From an uncultured Acidobacteriota bacterium (GTDB taxonomy: Bacteria; Acidobacteriota; JAAYUB01), in the NCBI GenBank assembly GCA_937925645.1, contig CALAMB010000094.1, forward strand, positions 1-8,173: DNA of 8,173 nt. The letters are read 5' to 3'. Within the stretch, counting starts at the first letter, position 1. Every line of letters begins with the position of its first letter. Made by a program: the position numbers and the translations under genes. The notes beneath the pieces were generated by a model. The model saw nothing but the letters and a program-made list of their open reading frames with translations. It did no database searches and was not told the origin of the DNA. This document shows positions 1-5,759 of this stretch, one piece after another.

Positions 1-41
1 CGCCACGGCGCGTGTTTACAGCGGCTGCCGATTTGTTTAAA

Positions 42-72
42 TTTTCAGACGGACGCGCTGTCGAATTATACA
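42..72 (+). promoter_or_regulatory. Possible weak promoter for the DUF4342-like gene
   Basis: An AT-rich stretch interrupts otherwise GC-rich DNA upstream of the small gene. TTTTCA at 42-47 resembles a -35 box (4 of 6 matches to TTGACA), and TATACA at 67-72 resembles a -10 box with a 19-nt spacer; TTATAC at 66-71 gives an 18-nt spacer. Neither is close to consensus. The call rests mainly on position and base composition, about 70 nt before the start codon. Bases 1-41 show nothing recognisable. Confidence 0.3.
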
Positions 73-132
73 TGTACCGGCGGTTGATGGTATGCTTCAA
101 GGCACGCACAAACAGTGGAGACAATCCGCTTC

Positions 133-138
133 AGGAGG
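133..138 (+). promoter_or_regulatory. Ribosome binding site that decides the 143 start
   Basis: AGGAGG lies 4 nt before the ATG at 143. The alternative in-frame ATG at 92 has no purine-rich stretch before it. Confidence 0.75.
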
Positions 139-142
139 CGCC

Positions 143-421
143 ATGACTCCGGAAACCGACGACAGCCGCAGCCGCACCGAGGAGTTCCGTCTCGACGGCA
201 GCGAGCTGCTGGACAAAATCAAGGAACTGGTCCGCCAGGGTAACATCCGCCGGATCACCATCAAAAATGAATCCGGCCAGTCGTTGCTGGAAATTCCGCT
301 CACCATCGGCGTGGTGGGCGCGGCGCTGCTGCCCGTGCTGGCCGCGGTGAGCGCCCTGGCGGCGCTGGTCACCCGTTGCAGCATCGTGGTGGAAAAAATC
401 GAAGAGCCACCCTCCGCCTGA
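143..421 (+). CDS. DUF4342-like small protein with one hydrophobic segment
   Basis: This 92-residue protein resembles the DUF4342 family, whose function is unknown to me. Residues 1-14 are polar and acidic. Residues 15-50 form an amphipathic part with the family-like pattern GSELLDKIKELVRQGNIRRI, then a short beta-like piece ending in LLEIPL. Residues 51-77 are strongly hydrophobic (VVGAALLPVLAAVSALAALV) and could be one membrane segment or a buried helix. The tail is short and charged. The ATG at 143 was chosen because AGGAGG (133-138) precedes it at good spacing; an in-frame ATG at 92 lacks a ribosome binding site and would add 17 residues unlike the family. The gene stands alone on the plus strand and converges on the methionine operon, with stop codons only 13 bp apart. 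Gene reality is well supported; function is not. Confidence 0.85.
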   Translation: MTPETDDSRSRTEEFRLDGSELLDKIKELVRQGNIRRITIKNESGQSLLEIPLTIGVVGAALLPVLAAVSALAALVTRCSIVVEKIEEPPSA

Positions 422-434
422 CTTGTCCGGTCCG

Positions 435-1640
435 TCATTCCATGGCTTCGCCCACCGATGCGGTGACCAGGCGGTGCAGGGGCCGGGCTCCCGCCGCGGC
501 CTCCGCCGGCGGGGGCATCGCCGCCTCGTCCGGCTTGTCGGACAGGCCGAAGACCAGCGCCCCCTGCGCCCGCAGCCGCAGCGCCGCGGCGCGCACCTCC
601 TCGGTGATGACGATGCCCCGCGCCAGCAGGCCCTGGACCGGCTCCCGCGCCGGACCGCCGAAGCGGCCGGCCGTGGCCCGGTACTCGTTGCGTCGGAAGG
701 CGAGAAAAGGTGTCGGTTCGCCGCGGCACACCCGGCGGCGGATGTCGGCATGCACGCCGGCCAGGCCCGCCGCCTCGAGGCGCGCCCGGCTCCCGTGCAC
801 CCGGTCCACGAACTGGGTGAAGCGGACCAGTGAGCCGTCTCGGATCTCCGCCGTCAATTCCGCCAGGGTGCACACCCCCGCGCCCAGCATCAGGCAGAGA
901 TACGCGAGGTAGTCCTGGTTGTCGCCGGTGAACGGGTGAAACTCCGCCTGATTCAACTGCCGGTAGGCGGACCGGAACGCCGCCTCGTCGAAGCCGGCCC
1001 CCAGCAGGTGCCGCACCGTGGCCTGGAGGCCGTCCAGGCGGGCGGCGTCGATGGGTCCGTCGTTCCGGCCCCGGGCGCCCAGCGCCGTCTTGTCCAGGTC
1101 GATGACCAGCGCCACCGATTCATCGAAGGCGCCGTCGCGGTCCTCGATCCAGTCGAGGAACTCCGGCAGCGCCGACCAGCGGTTGGACTGCCACGCGGTC
1201 AGTCCCACCTCCAGCTCGCGCGGCGCGGCCGCGTCGTCGCGCCCGATGAAGAGCCGGCCCGTCCAGCCGCCGGCGTCGCGGATGTTGCGGAAGGCCGACC
1301 CGTCATTGAGCCGCGTGTCGCCGATATAGACCAGGCGCCCCAGCGCCGCGCCGGGACACGCCAGGTGCCGGGCGGCGCGAAGCATCTCCGCCACCACCCG
1401 GCCGTAGGTGGGTTCCGCCTTGCGCGGCCGTTCACCGGCGGGCAGCCCCAGCCCGGCCCGCAGTTGCGTCAGTCCTGGCAGGCGGCGGTCGACGGGTTCG
1501 AGGTTGCGCCAGACGACGCTGTCATCGAGAAAGTCGGCCAGCGCGGCGCGGCCGAATTTCCGGTAGCGGGGCCGACGCGCCGGCGCCGGCCGGATCCTCG
1601 GCGGACGGGCGTTGCGAACGGGCAGGAATCGCTGGCTCAT
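435..1640 (-). CDS. HAD-like hydrolase, apparently circularly permuted
   Basis: This 401-residue protein is the last gene of the SAM-controlled operon; I do not recognise a named family. Four HAD-superfamily motifs are visible in unusual order: Lys74 in RKAEPTYG (motif III-like, usually K-P-x-P), VYIGDTRLNDGSAFRNI at 104-120 (motif IV-like, Asp108 and Asp113), VIDLDKT at 179-185 (motif I, nucleophile Asp181 and acid/base Asp183) and VFGLSDKP at 363-370 (motif II, Ser367). The usual order is I-II-III-IV, so the breakpoint would lie between motifs II and III. Residues about 190-345 look mostly helical and sit where a C1 cap would be. The first 30 residues are basic and Pro/Arg-rich. The ATG overlaps the asd stop (ATGA), after a weak GGGGTGG site. 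A longer open frame running to 1994 is only a shadow over asd. Context suggests a phosphatase linked to methionine or homoserine metabolism; the substrate is unknown. Confidence 0.8.
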   Translation of the reverse strand: MSQRFLPVRNARPPRIRPAPARRPRYRKFGRAALADFLDDSVVWRNLEPVDRRLPGLTQLRAGLGLPAGERPRKAEPTYGRVVAEMLRAARHLACPGAALGRLVYIGDTRLNDGSAFRNIRDAGGWTGRLFIGRDDAAAPRELEVGLTAWQSNRWSALPEFLDWIEDRDGAFDESVALVIDLDKTALGARGRNDGPIDAARLDGLQATVRHLLGAGFDEAAFRSAYRQLNQAEFHPFTGDNQDYLAYLCLMLGAGVCTLAELTAEIRDGSLVRFTQFVDRVHGSRARLEAAGLAGVHADIRRRVCRGEPTPFLAFRRNEYRATAGRFGGPAREPVQGLLARGIVITEEVRAAALRLRAQGALVFGLSDKPDEAAMPPPAEAAAGARPLHRLVTASVGEAME

Positions 1641-2686
1641 GACAGCCACCCCTGCGCCGCCAGCAACTCGGCGTTGTGGACGGCGCCACCAGCCGCGCCG
1701 CGGATGGTGTTGTGCCCCAGCACCACGAACTTGAGCCCGAACAGCGCGCACGGCCGCAGCCGCCCCACGGCCACCGTCATGCCCTGGGCCCGGTCCCGGT
1801 CGCGGACCGGCTGGGGCCGGTCGCCATCGGCGAGCACCTCGACCGGGCGCGGCGGCGTGCTGGGCAGGGCGGCGACTTCGGGCGTCACCCGGAAGGCGGT
1901 CAGCGCCTCTGCTGCCTCGGCCGCCGATGGCGCGCGCTCCGCGGCGAGGGCGACGCAGGCGGTATGGCCGTCGCGCACGGGCACGCGGTTGCATTGGGCG
2001 CTCACCGCCACGGCCGCCGGGACGATCCCGTCACCGTTCAGCCGGCCCAGGAGCTTGGTCGGCTCCCGCTCCAGCTTGTCCTCCTCACCGTCGATGAAGG
2101 GGATGACGTTGTCCAGGATGTCCAGCGCCGAAAGTCCCGGATAGCCCGCGCCGGAGACCGCCTGGAGCGTCACGATGCTCAGCCGCTGCAGGCCGAAGGC
2201 ATCGTGCAGCGGCTTGAGAGCCAGGGCCACCTGGGTGCTGGAGCAGTTGGGCGCCGCCACGATGCAGCCGGACCAGCCGCGGCGGCGGCGCTGTCCCTCG
2301 ATGAGGGCCGTGTGGCCGGGATTCACCTCGGGGATGAGAAGCGGCACGTCCGCGTCCATCCGGTGGGCCGAGGTGTTGGAGCACACGGCGTAGCCGGCGG
2401 TGGCGAATCGCTCCTCCACCGGCCCGGCCACATCCGCGGGCAGCGCCGAGAACACCAGCCGACAGTCCAGCTCCGGCTCCAGGGGCCACACCTCCAGCCC
2501 GGCCGCCGCTTCCGGCATCGGCCCGGGCAGGAGCCACCGGCAGGCGTCGGCGTACGACCGCCCCGCCGAGCGGTCCGATGCGGCCAGCGCGCAGAGTGTG
2601 AACCAGGGATGTTCGGCCAGGAGCTGAACAAACCGCTGGCCCACCACGCCGGTGGCGCCCAACACACCCACCGGGATCTTACGCAT
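1637..2686 (-). CDS. asd: Aspartate-semialdehyde dehydrogenase
   Basis: Asd reduces L-aspartyl-4-phosphate with NADPH to L-aspartate-4-semialdehyde in the cytosol, the second step of the aspartate pathway. The 349-residue protein is full length. The N-terminal Rossmann loop is GVLGATGVVGQRF (7-19). The active-site cysteine is Cys148 in APNCSSTQ, and the catalytic His is His240 in RVPVRDGHT. SNTSAHRMDADVPLLIPEVN (103-122) is the conserved substrate and phosphate region. Its spacing and motifs look like the archaeal/fungal-type enzyme rather than the E. coli type. The ATG at 2686 lies 8 bp inside the 3' end of the aspartokinase gene, preceded by GGAGGT within that gene. Its stop overlaps the start of the HAD-like gene by 4 bp. 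Both overlaps imply translational coupling within the SAM-riboswitch operon. Confidence 0.96.
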   Translation of the reverse strand: MRKIPVGVLGATGVVGQRFVQLLAEHPWFTLCALAASDRSAGRSYADACRWLLPGPMPEAAAGLEVWPLEPELDCRLVFSALPADVAGPVEERFATAGYAVCSNTSAHRMDADVPLLIPEVNPGHTALIEGQRRRRGWSGCIVAAPNCSSTQVALALKPLHDAFGLQRLSIVTLQAVSGAGYPGLSALDILDNVIPFIDGEEDKLEREPTKLLGRLNGDGIVPAAVAVSAQCNRVPVRDGHTACVALAAERAPSAAEAAEALTAFRVTPEVAALPSTPPRPVEVLADGDRPQPVRDRDRAQGMTVAVGRLRPCALFGLKFVVLGHNTIRGAAGGAVHNAELLAAQGWLS

Positions 2687-4112
2687 GGGCCACCTCCACC
2701 GCCAGCTCCCGGTGCAGGTCGCGGACGGCTTCGGCGAGCTGGTTCTCCGGCATGCAGATGGACACGCTGCAACCCGTCGTTCCCTGAGCCACCGCCAGGA
2801 CCGGCGTCCCGCGGCGCCCCAGCGCCCCGAACGCCCTCGCCGCCAGGGCGGTGCCGTCGGTGCCGGGCGGTCCCACGATCGACAGGGTGGCCACCTCGCC
2901 CCGCACCCCGATCACGCAAGGACCGGCGGCCGTTCCGCTGAACGTCCGCTCCAGCACTCCCAGGGCGTGCGTCTGGTCGGGACCGCGGACCACCAGGTTC
3001 AGCCGATGTTCCGAAAATGACTGCGAAAACATGGGCACGTCCACGCCGGCCTCACTGAGAAGCTGCAGGGCCCGGGCGGCCAGTTGGAGGGTCCACGAAT
3101 CGTCGGGGGTGCCCACCGCGATCATGGCCAGCCCCTCGGTGGAGATGAGCGCCGGGAGCACCTCCCGCTCCGGCGCCGGCCGCGGCACGATCCGCGTGCC
3201 GGGGTGGTCCGGATTGAACGTGTTCAGGATCCGCAGGGGTATGCCGCCGGCAACCAGCGGGCCGATGGTCTTGGGATGCAGCACGTCGGCCCCGAAGTAG
3301 GCCAGTTCGGCCGCCTCGGCGTACGTGAGTTCGAACAAGGTCCTTGCCGCGGGTACGAGATTTGGATCGGCCGTGAGGATGCCGTCCACATCCGTCCAGA
3401 TCCAGACTTCGGCCGCTTCCAGCGCCGACCCGACGATGGCCGCGGTGTAGTCGCTGCCGCCCCGCCCCAGCGTGGTGGTCACACCCTCCGCCGTGGCGGC
3501 GATGTAGCCGGTGATCACCGGGATGACGCCTCGGGCCAGCAACGGCGGCACCGTCTGCCGCAGCCGCTCCCGGGTGGGCGCCGCGAGCGGGGACGCCTCT
3601 CCGAAGCGATCGTCGGTGATGATCAACGCGGAGGCACTCAGCGTCTGGGCCCGCATCCCCCGCCGGCGCAACACCGCCGCCAGCAAACCGGACGACATCC
3701 GCTCGCCGAAGGCGGCCACCACGTCGAGACCCCGCCGGGTCAGCTCCCCGAGCACCGCGATGCTCCGCAGCAGGCGCTCCAGCTCGTGCAGCGCGTCCTC
3801 GATTTGTCCGCACGCCTCCAGGCCCTCGGCGCAGTCCCCGAGCAGCTCGTCCACCACCGCCAGGTGCTGGCGCAGGAGCGCCGCTTTGATGTCACGGCAA
3901 TCCGCCGTTCGGCCCGCCGCCGCCGCGCGGGCGGCCGCGATGAGTTGGTTGGTCACGCCGGCCATGGCCGATACCACCACGACCGGACCGCCGGCATATC
4001 CCGCTTCGCTCGGTTCGCCGGCTTCGGCCCGATGCCGCACGATGATTTCAGCCACAGCCGCGATGGACCGGGGACTCCCCACTGAAGTGCCGCCGAATTT
4101 GAAGATAATCAT
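2679..4112 (-). CDS. lysC: Aspartokinase with C-terminal ACT domains
   Basis: Aspartokinase phosphorylates L-aspartate with ATP to give 4-aspartyl phosphate, the entry step to Lys, Thr and Met. The 477-residue length fits a monofunctional enzyme; no homoserine dehydrogenase is fused. Kinase motifs, in order: FKFGGTSVGSP at 4-14, AAFGERMSSGLL at 133-144, TLGRGGSDYTA at 214-224, WTDVDGILTADP at 239-250 and ADVLHPKTI at 275-283. From about 320, two ACT-like regulatory segments follow (SQSFSEHRLNLVV at 363-375, then VATLSIVG and a Q-G-T-T-G-C loop at 443-448). The kinase half resembles the ThrA/LysC-III class. The second ACT loop lacks the usual Q-G-S-S-E pattern, so feedback control may differ. 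The start overlaps the cystathionine gamma-synthase stop by 4 bp and follows GGGAGG. lysC is a provisional name; it could be called thrA-like or ask. Confidence 0.95.
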   Translation of the reverse strand: MIIFKFGGTSVGSPRSIAAVAEIIVRHRAEAGEPSEAGYAGGPVVVVSAMAGVTNQLIAAARAAAAGRTADCRDIKAALLRQHLAVVDELLGDCAEGLEACGQIEDALHELERLLRSIAVLGELTRRGLDVVAAFGERMSSGLLAAVLRRRGMRAQTLSASALIITDDRFGEASPLAAPTRERLRQTVPPLLARGVIPVITGYIAATAEGVTTTLGRGGSDYTAAIVGSALEAAEVWIWTDVDGILTADPNLVPAARTLFELTYAEAAELAYFGADVLHPKTIGPLVAGGIPLRILNTFNPDHPGTRIVPRPAPEREVLPALISTEGLAMIAVGTPDDSWTLQLAARALQLLSEAGVDVPMFSQSFSEHRLNLVVRGPDQTHALGVLERTFSGTAAGPCVIGVRGEVATLSIVGPPGTDGTALAARAFGALGRRGTPVLAVAQGTTGCSVSICMPENQLAEAVRDLHRELAVEVAHA

Positions 4113-5311
4113 GATGACCTCCCGGCCCTGGGTGTGGATGCGTCCAACGCCTGCGCCAAGTCCGCGATCAGGTCCTCGGCCGCCTCGATGCCGGCGGCGT
4201 ACCGGACCAGGTTGTCGGGCAGGCCGGTGCGTCGGCGTTCGGCCGGATCGGGGGAGAGCATCGCCGCCGGCTGGACGACCACACTCTCCACGCCTCCGAG
4301 CGACGGCCCCACGTACGGCAGGCGGAGCCGTTCCAGCAGATGCCCTGTCGCCGCCAGGTCGCCGTCATATTCGAAGCTGACCACCCCGCCGCAACCATCC
4401 AGGATTCGGGCAGCCGTCTCGTGATCCGGGTGATCGGGCAACCCGGGATAGTGAACCGCCCGCACCGCCGGATGTCCGGCCAGGAAGCGGGCCAGTGCCA
4501 GGCCGGTGGCGTTCTGACTACGCACCCGCAGCTCCAGCGTCTTGAGTCCCCGGAGCAGCAGGTAAGCGTCCATGGGTCCGCCCACCGCGCCGAACACGCC
4601 CCGGGCGCGTTCCACGGGCGCCAGCCGGGCGGCCGAACCCACGGCGGCGCCGGCGATCAGGTCGTGGTGTCCGCCCAGGTACTTCGAGCCGCTGTGGATC
4701 ACCACGTCGGCGCCCAACGCCAGCGGGCGGAGATTCACCGGGGTGGCGAAGGTGCTGTCCACCACCGTGAGCAGGCCGCGCGCCCTGGCCAGGCTGATCA
4801 GAACCGGCAGGTCCGCAACACGAAGAAATGGATTGGATGGTGTTTCGATGAAGAGCAGCCGGGTTTCCGACCGCAGGGCCGCCGCGAACGCGTCCGCGTC
4901 GCCACCGGCAACCGCGGTGGCCGTGATGCCCCAGCGCGGGAGGAAATCCCGGATCAGCTCGCGGGTCTTGTGGTAGCAGTCCGCGGTGTAGACAAGGTGG
5001 TCGCCCGGCCCCAGCAGCGTCGTCAGCGTGACCGTCAGCGCGCCCATCCCGCTGGCGAAGAGCAGGGCGCGATCGCCACCCTCCAGGTCGGCCAGCTTGC
5101 GTTCCACCGCCGCCTGGGTGGGATTGCCGTAGCGGCCGTACTCGCCGCGGGCCGGCCGGCCGGCGGCCTTATCATGGACGTACGCCTCCACTTCGGCGAA
5201 GCTGTCGAAAACGTAGGTCGCCGTCTGGACGATGGGTTGGGCGAGCGCGCCGTACGGGTGGGGCCGGATGTCGCCCCCGTGCACCGCGCGCGTGGACAGG
5301 TTGTGGGTCAT
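4109..5311 (-). CDS. metB: Cystathionine gamma-synthase, plant-like (PLP enzyme)
   Basis: This is a PLP-dependent trans-sulfuration enzyme that joins L-cysteine to an activated homoserine to make cystathionine, the committing step to methionine. The 400-residue length is typical. Visible features: YGRYGNPT at 58-65 (Tyr58 and Arg60 contact PLP phosphate), ASGMGA at 86-91, DCYHKT at 111-116 (Tyr113 stacks on PLP), Asp185 in VVDSTFATP (pyridine nitrogen), Lys210 in HSGSKYLGGHHD (Schiff base), PSLGGVES at 336-343 and NLVRYAAG (Arg370, substrate carboxylate). EYGRYGNPT, DCYHKT and the block from PYVGPSLGGVES to QPAAM recall plant cystathionine gamma-synthase more than E. coli MetB. The ATG at 5311 was chosen because GAGGAGG sits just upstream and the conserved N-terminus starts there. 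The open frame extends to 5503, but only through the riboswitch and terminator. It is the first gene of the operon. Cystathionine gamma-lyase or an O-acylhomoserine sulfhydrylase are less likely alternatives. Confidence 0.88.
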   Translation of the reverse strand: MTHNLSTRAVHGGDIRPHPYGALAQPIVQTATYVFDSFAEVEAYVHDKAAGRPARGEYGRYGNPTQAAVERKLADLEGGDRALLFASGMGALTVTLTTLLGPGDHLVYTADCYHKTRELIRDFLPRWGITATAVAGGDADAFAAALRSETRLLFIETPSNPFLRVADLPVLISLARARGLLTVVDSTFATPVNLRPLALGADVVIHSGSKYLGGHHDLIAGAAVGSAARLAPVERARGVFGAVGGPMDAYLLLRGLKTLELRVRSQNATGLALARFLAGHPAVRAVHYPGLPDHPDHETAARILDGCGGVVSFEYDGDLAATGHLLERLRLPYVGPSLGGVESVVVQPAAMLSPDPAERRRTGLPDNLVRYAAGIEAAEDLIADLAQALDASTPRAGRSS

Positions 5312-5315
5312 CGAT

Positions 5316-5357
5316 CCTCCTCGGCCGCCCGCCGAACTGTCCAGAGCGTCGAGGAGG
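5316..5357 (-). promoter_or_regulatory. Possible Shine-Dalgarno-sequestering hairpin before metB
   Basis: The metB ribosome binding site on the minus strand, CGAGGAGG (5323 to 5316), has a perfect 8-nt complement upstream, CCTCCTCG (5357 to 5350), directly after the terminator T-tract. The loop is 26 nt. If formed in read-through transcripts it would hide the Shine-Dalgarno sequence. The complementarity is seen directly; a regulatory role is inferred. Confidence 0.45.
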
Positions 5358-5359
5358 GC

Positions 5360-5398
5360 AAAAAAATGCCTCTTCAGGAAGATAGGCGCTGAAGAGGC
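5360..5398 (-). terminator. Intrinsic terminator of the SAM riboswitch
   Basis: On the minus strand, a perfect 10-bp stem GCCTCTTCAG (5398 to 5389) and CTGAAGAGGC (5377 to 5368) encloses an 11-nt loop. It is followed by one A and seven T (5366 to 5360). This is a textbook rho-independent terminator lying between aptamer and start codon, so it is the expression platform. An antiterminator can be drawn: GGCAAA (5415 to 5410) pairs with TTTGCC (5401 to 5396), and GAAGA (5429 to 5425) from beside the 3' P1 strand pairs with TCTTC (5395 to 5391). This takes up most of the 5' arm of the terminator stem. Confidence 0.93.
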
Positions 5399-5420
5399 AA
5401 ACTGTTCGTTTTGCCGCGAT

Positions 5421-5533
5421 CTCATCTTCCAAAGCCCACTGGCTTTGCCGGAGTTGGCACCGTGGCTGGCGCGCGGAGCGCCGCCGGGTTGCCGAGGTTT
5501 CACAGGGCCGGTCCCTCAACCTCTCTGGATAAG
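5421..5533 (-). ncRNA. SAM-I (S-box) riboswitch aptamer
   Basis: The minus strand carries the SAM-I consensus in order. The P1 5' strand is CTTATC (5533 to 5528). Then come AGAGAGGTTGAGGGA with its kink-turn, GGCCC, TGTGAAACCTCGGCAACC, a GC-rich P3, GGTGCCAACTCC, and P4 with arms AAAGCC (5446 to 5441) and GGCTTT (5436 to 5431). The P1 3' strand GATGAG (5426 to 5421) pairs fully with CTTATC, with one G-U. SAM binding should stabilise P1, release the terminator and stop transcription, so this is an off-switch for the cystathionine synthase, aspartokinase, Asd and HAD operon. The downstream methionine gene agrees with this reading. Confidence 0.96.
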
Positions 5534-5564
5534 AATGGCGAGTAGCTGTTCAAATAGCGAAGCG

Positions 5565-5587
5565 CGAGGTTACCACACACAACCTCG
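5565..5587. repeat. Perfect inverted repeat over the operon promoter
   Basis: CGAGGTT (5565-5571) and AACCTCG (5581-5587) are perfect 7-bp inverted arms around a 9-nt centre. The dyad covers the -35/-10 spacer and overlaps the putative -10 on the minus strand. It could be an operator for a dimeric regulator; no specific regulator is identified. It lies upstream of the likely transcription start, so it should act as DNA rather than RNA. Confidence 0.5.
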
Positions 5588-5594
5588 ATGTCAA
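5567..5594 (-). promoter_or_regulatory. Sigma70-type promoter of the methionine operon
   Basis: A consensus -35 box TTGACA (5594 to 5589) is followed after 16 nt by TAACCT (5572 to 5567), a moderate -10 match. Transcription would start near 5560, about 27 nt before the riboswitch aptamer, the geometry expected for a SAM-I leader of about 250 nt. Confidence 0.65.
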
Positions 5595-5607
5595 TCATTT
5601 TTTCCCG

Positions 5608-5747
5608 GGATTTGAAGATCGCAGGATTTAGGGTTTGATGAAGGTTTGAAGGTTCGCAGGTTCGCAAGTTTACAGATGGCTCAGGGTCAATGATGGTCTT
5701 TGCCTGCCGCCGGCTGACTGTTTACTGTTCACCGATTCACTGCTCCG
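5608..5747. repeat. Degenerate 8-bp-period repeats between the operons
   Basis: On the plus strand, 5642-5673 reads as successive 8-mers AGGTTTGA, AGGTTCGC, AGGTTCGC and AAGTTTAC. Looser versions (GGATTTGA, AGATCGC, AGGATTTA) extend back to 5608. A second tract at 5716-5747 reads GACTGTTT, ACTGTTCA, CCGATTCA, CTGCTCCG, also with period 8. No gene, clear terminator or RNA is seen between 5595 and 5759. The composition is less GC-rich than the flanking genes. The role is unknown; the tracts may be decayed short tandem repeats. Confidence 0.5.
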
Positions 5748-5759
5748 GTCCATCTCCCC

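Noticed and set aside
92..142. Upstream start at 92 for the DUF4342-like gene
   Set aside because: No ribosome site before it, and the added residues do not resemble the family; AGGAGG precedes the ATG at 143.
422..434. Bidirectional terminator between the convergent genes
   Set aside because: Only 13 bp separate the stop codons and no hairpin with a T-tract is visible; transcripts probably read into each other.
1641..1994. Longer N-terminal extension of the HAD-like protein from 1994
   Set aside because: It lies wholly inside asd in another frame and is Arg/Gly/Pro-rich as expected of a GC-rich shadow; the ATGA overlap at 1640 is the natural start.
936..2144. 402-residue plus-strand open frame antisense to the HAD-like and asd genes
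   Set aside because: Low-complexity Arg/Pro/Ala-rich translation with no motif, directly opposite well-supported genes.
5312..5503. Longer N-terminal extension of cystathionine gamma-synthase starting at 5503
   Set aside because: The extension would translate the aptamer core and terminator. The strong ribosome site and conserved N-terminus support the ATG at 5311.
5595..5759. Intrinsic terminator for the permease operon
   Set aside because: I looked for a GC-rich stem followed by T residues on the minus strand and found none; termination may be Rho-dependent or the operons may be joined.
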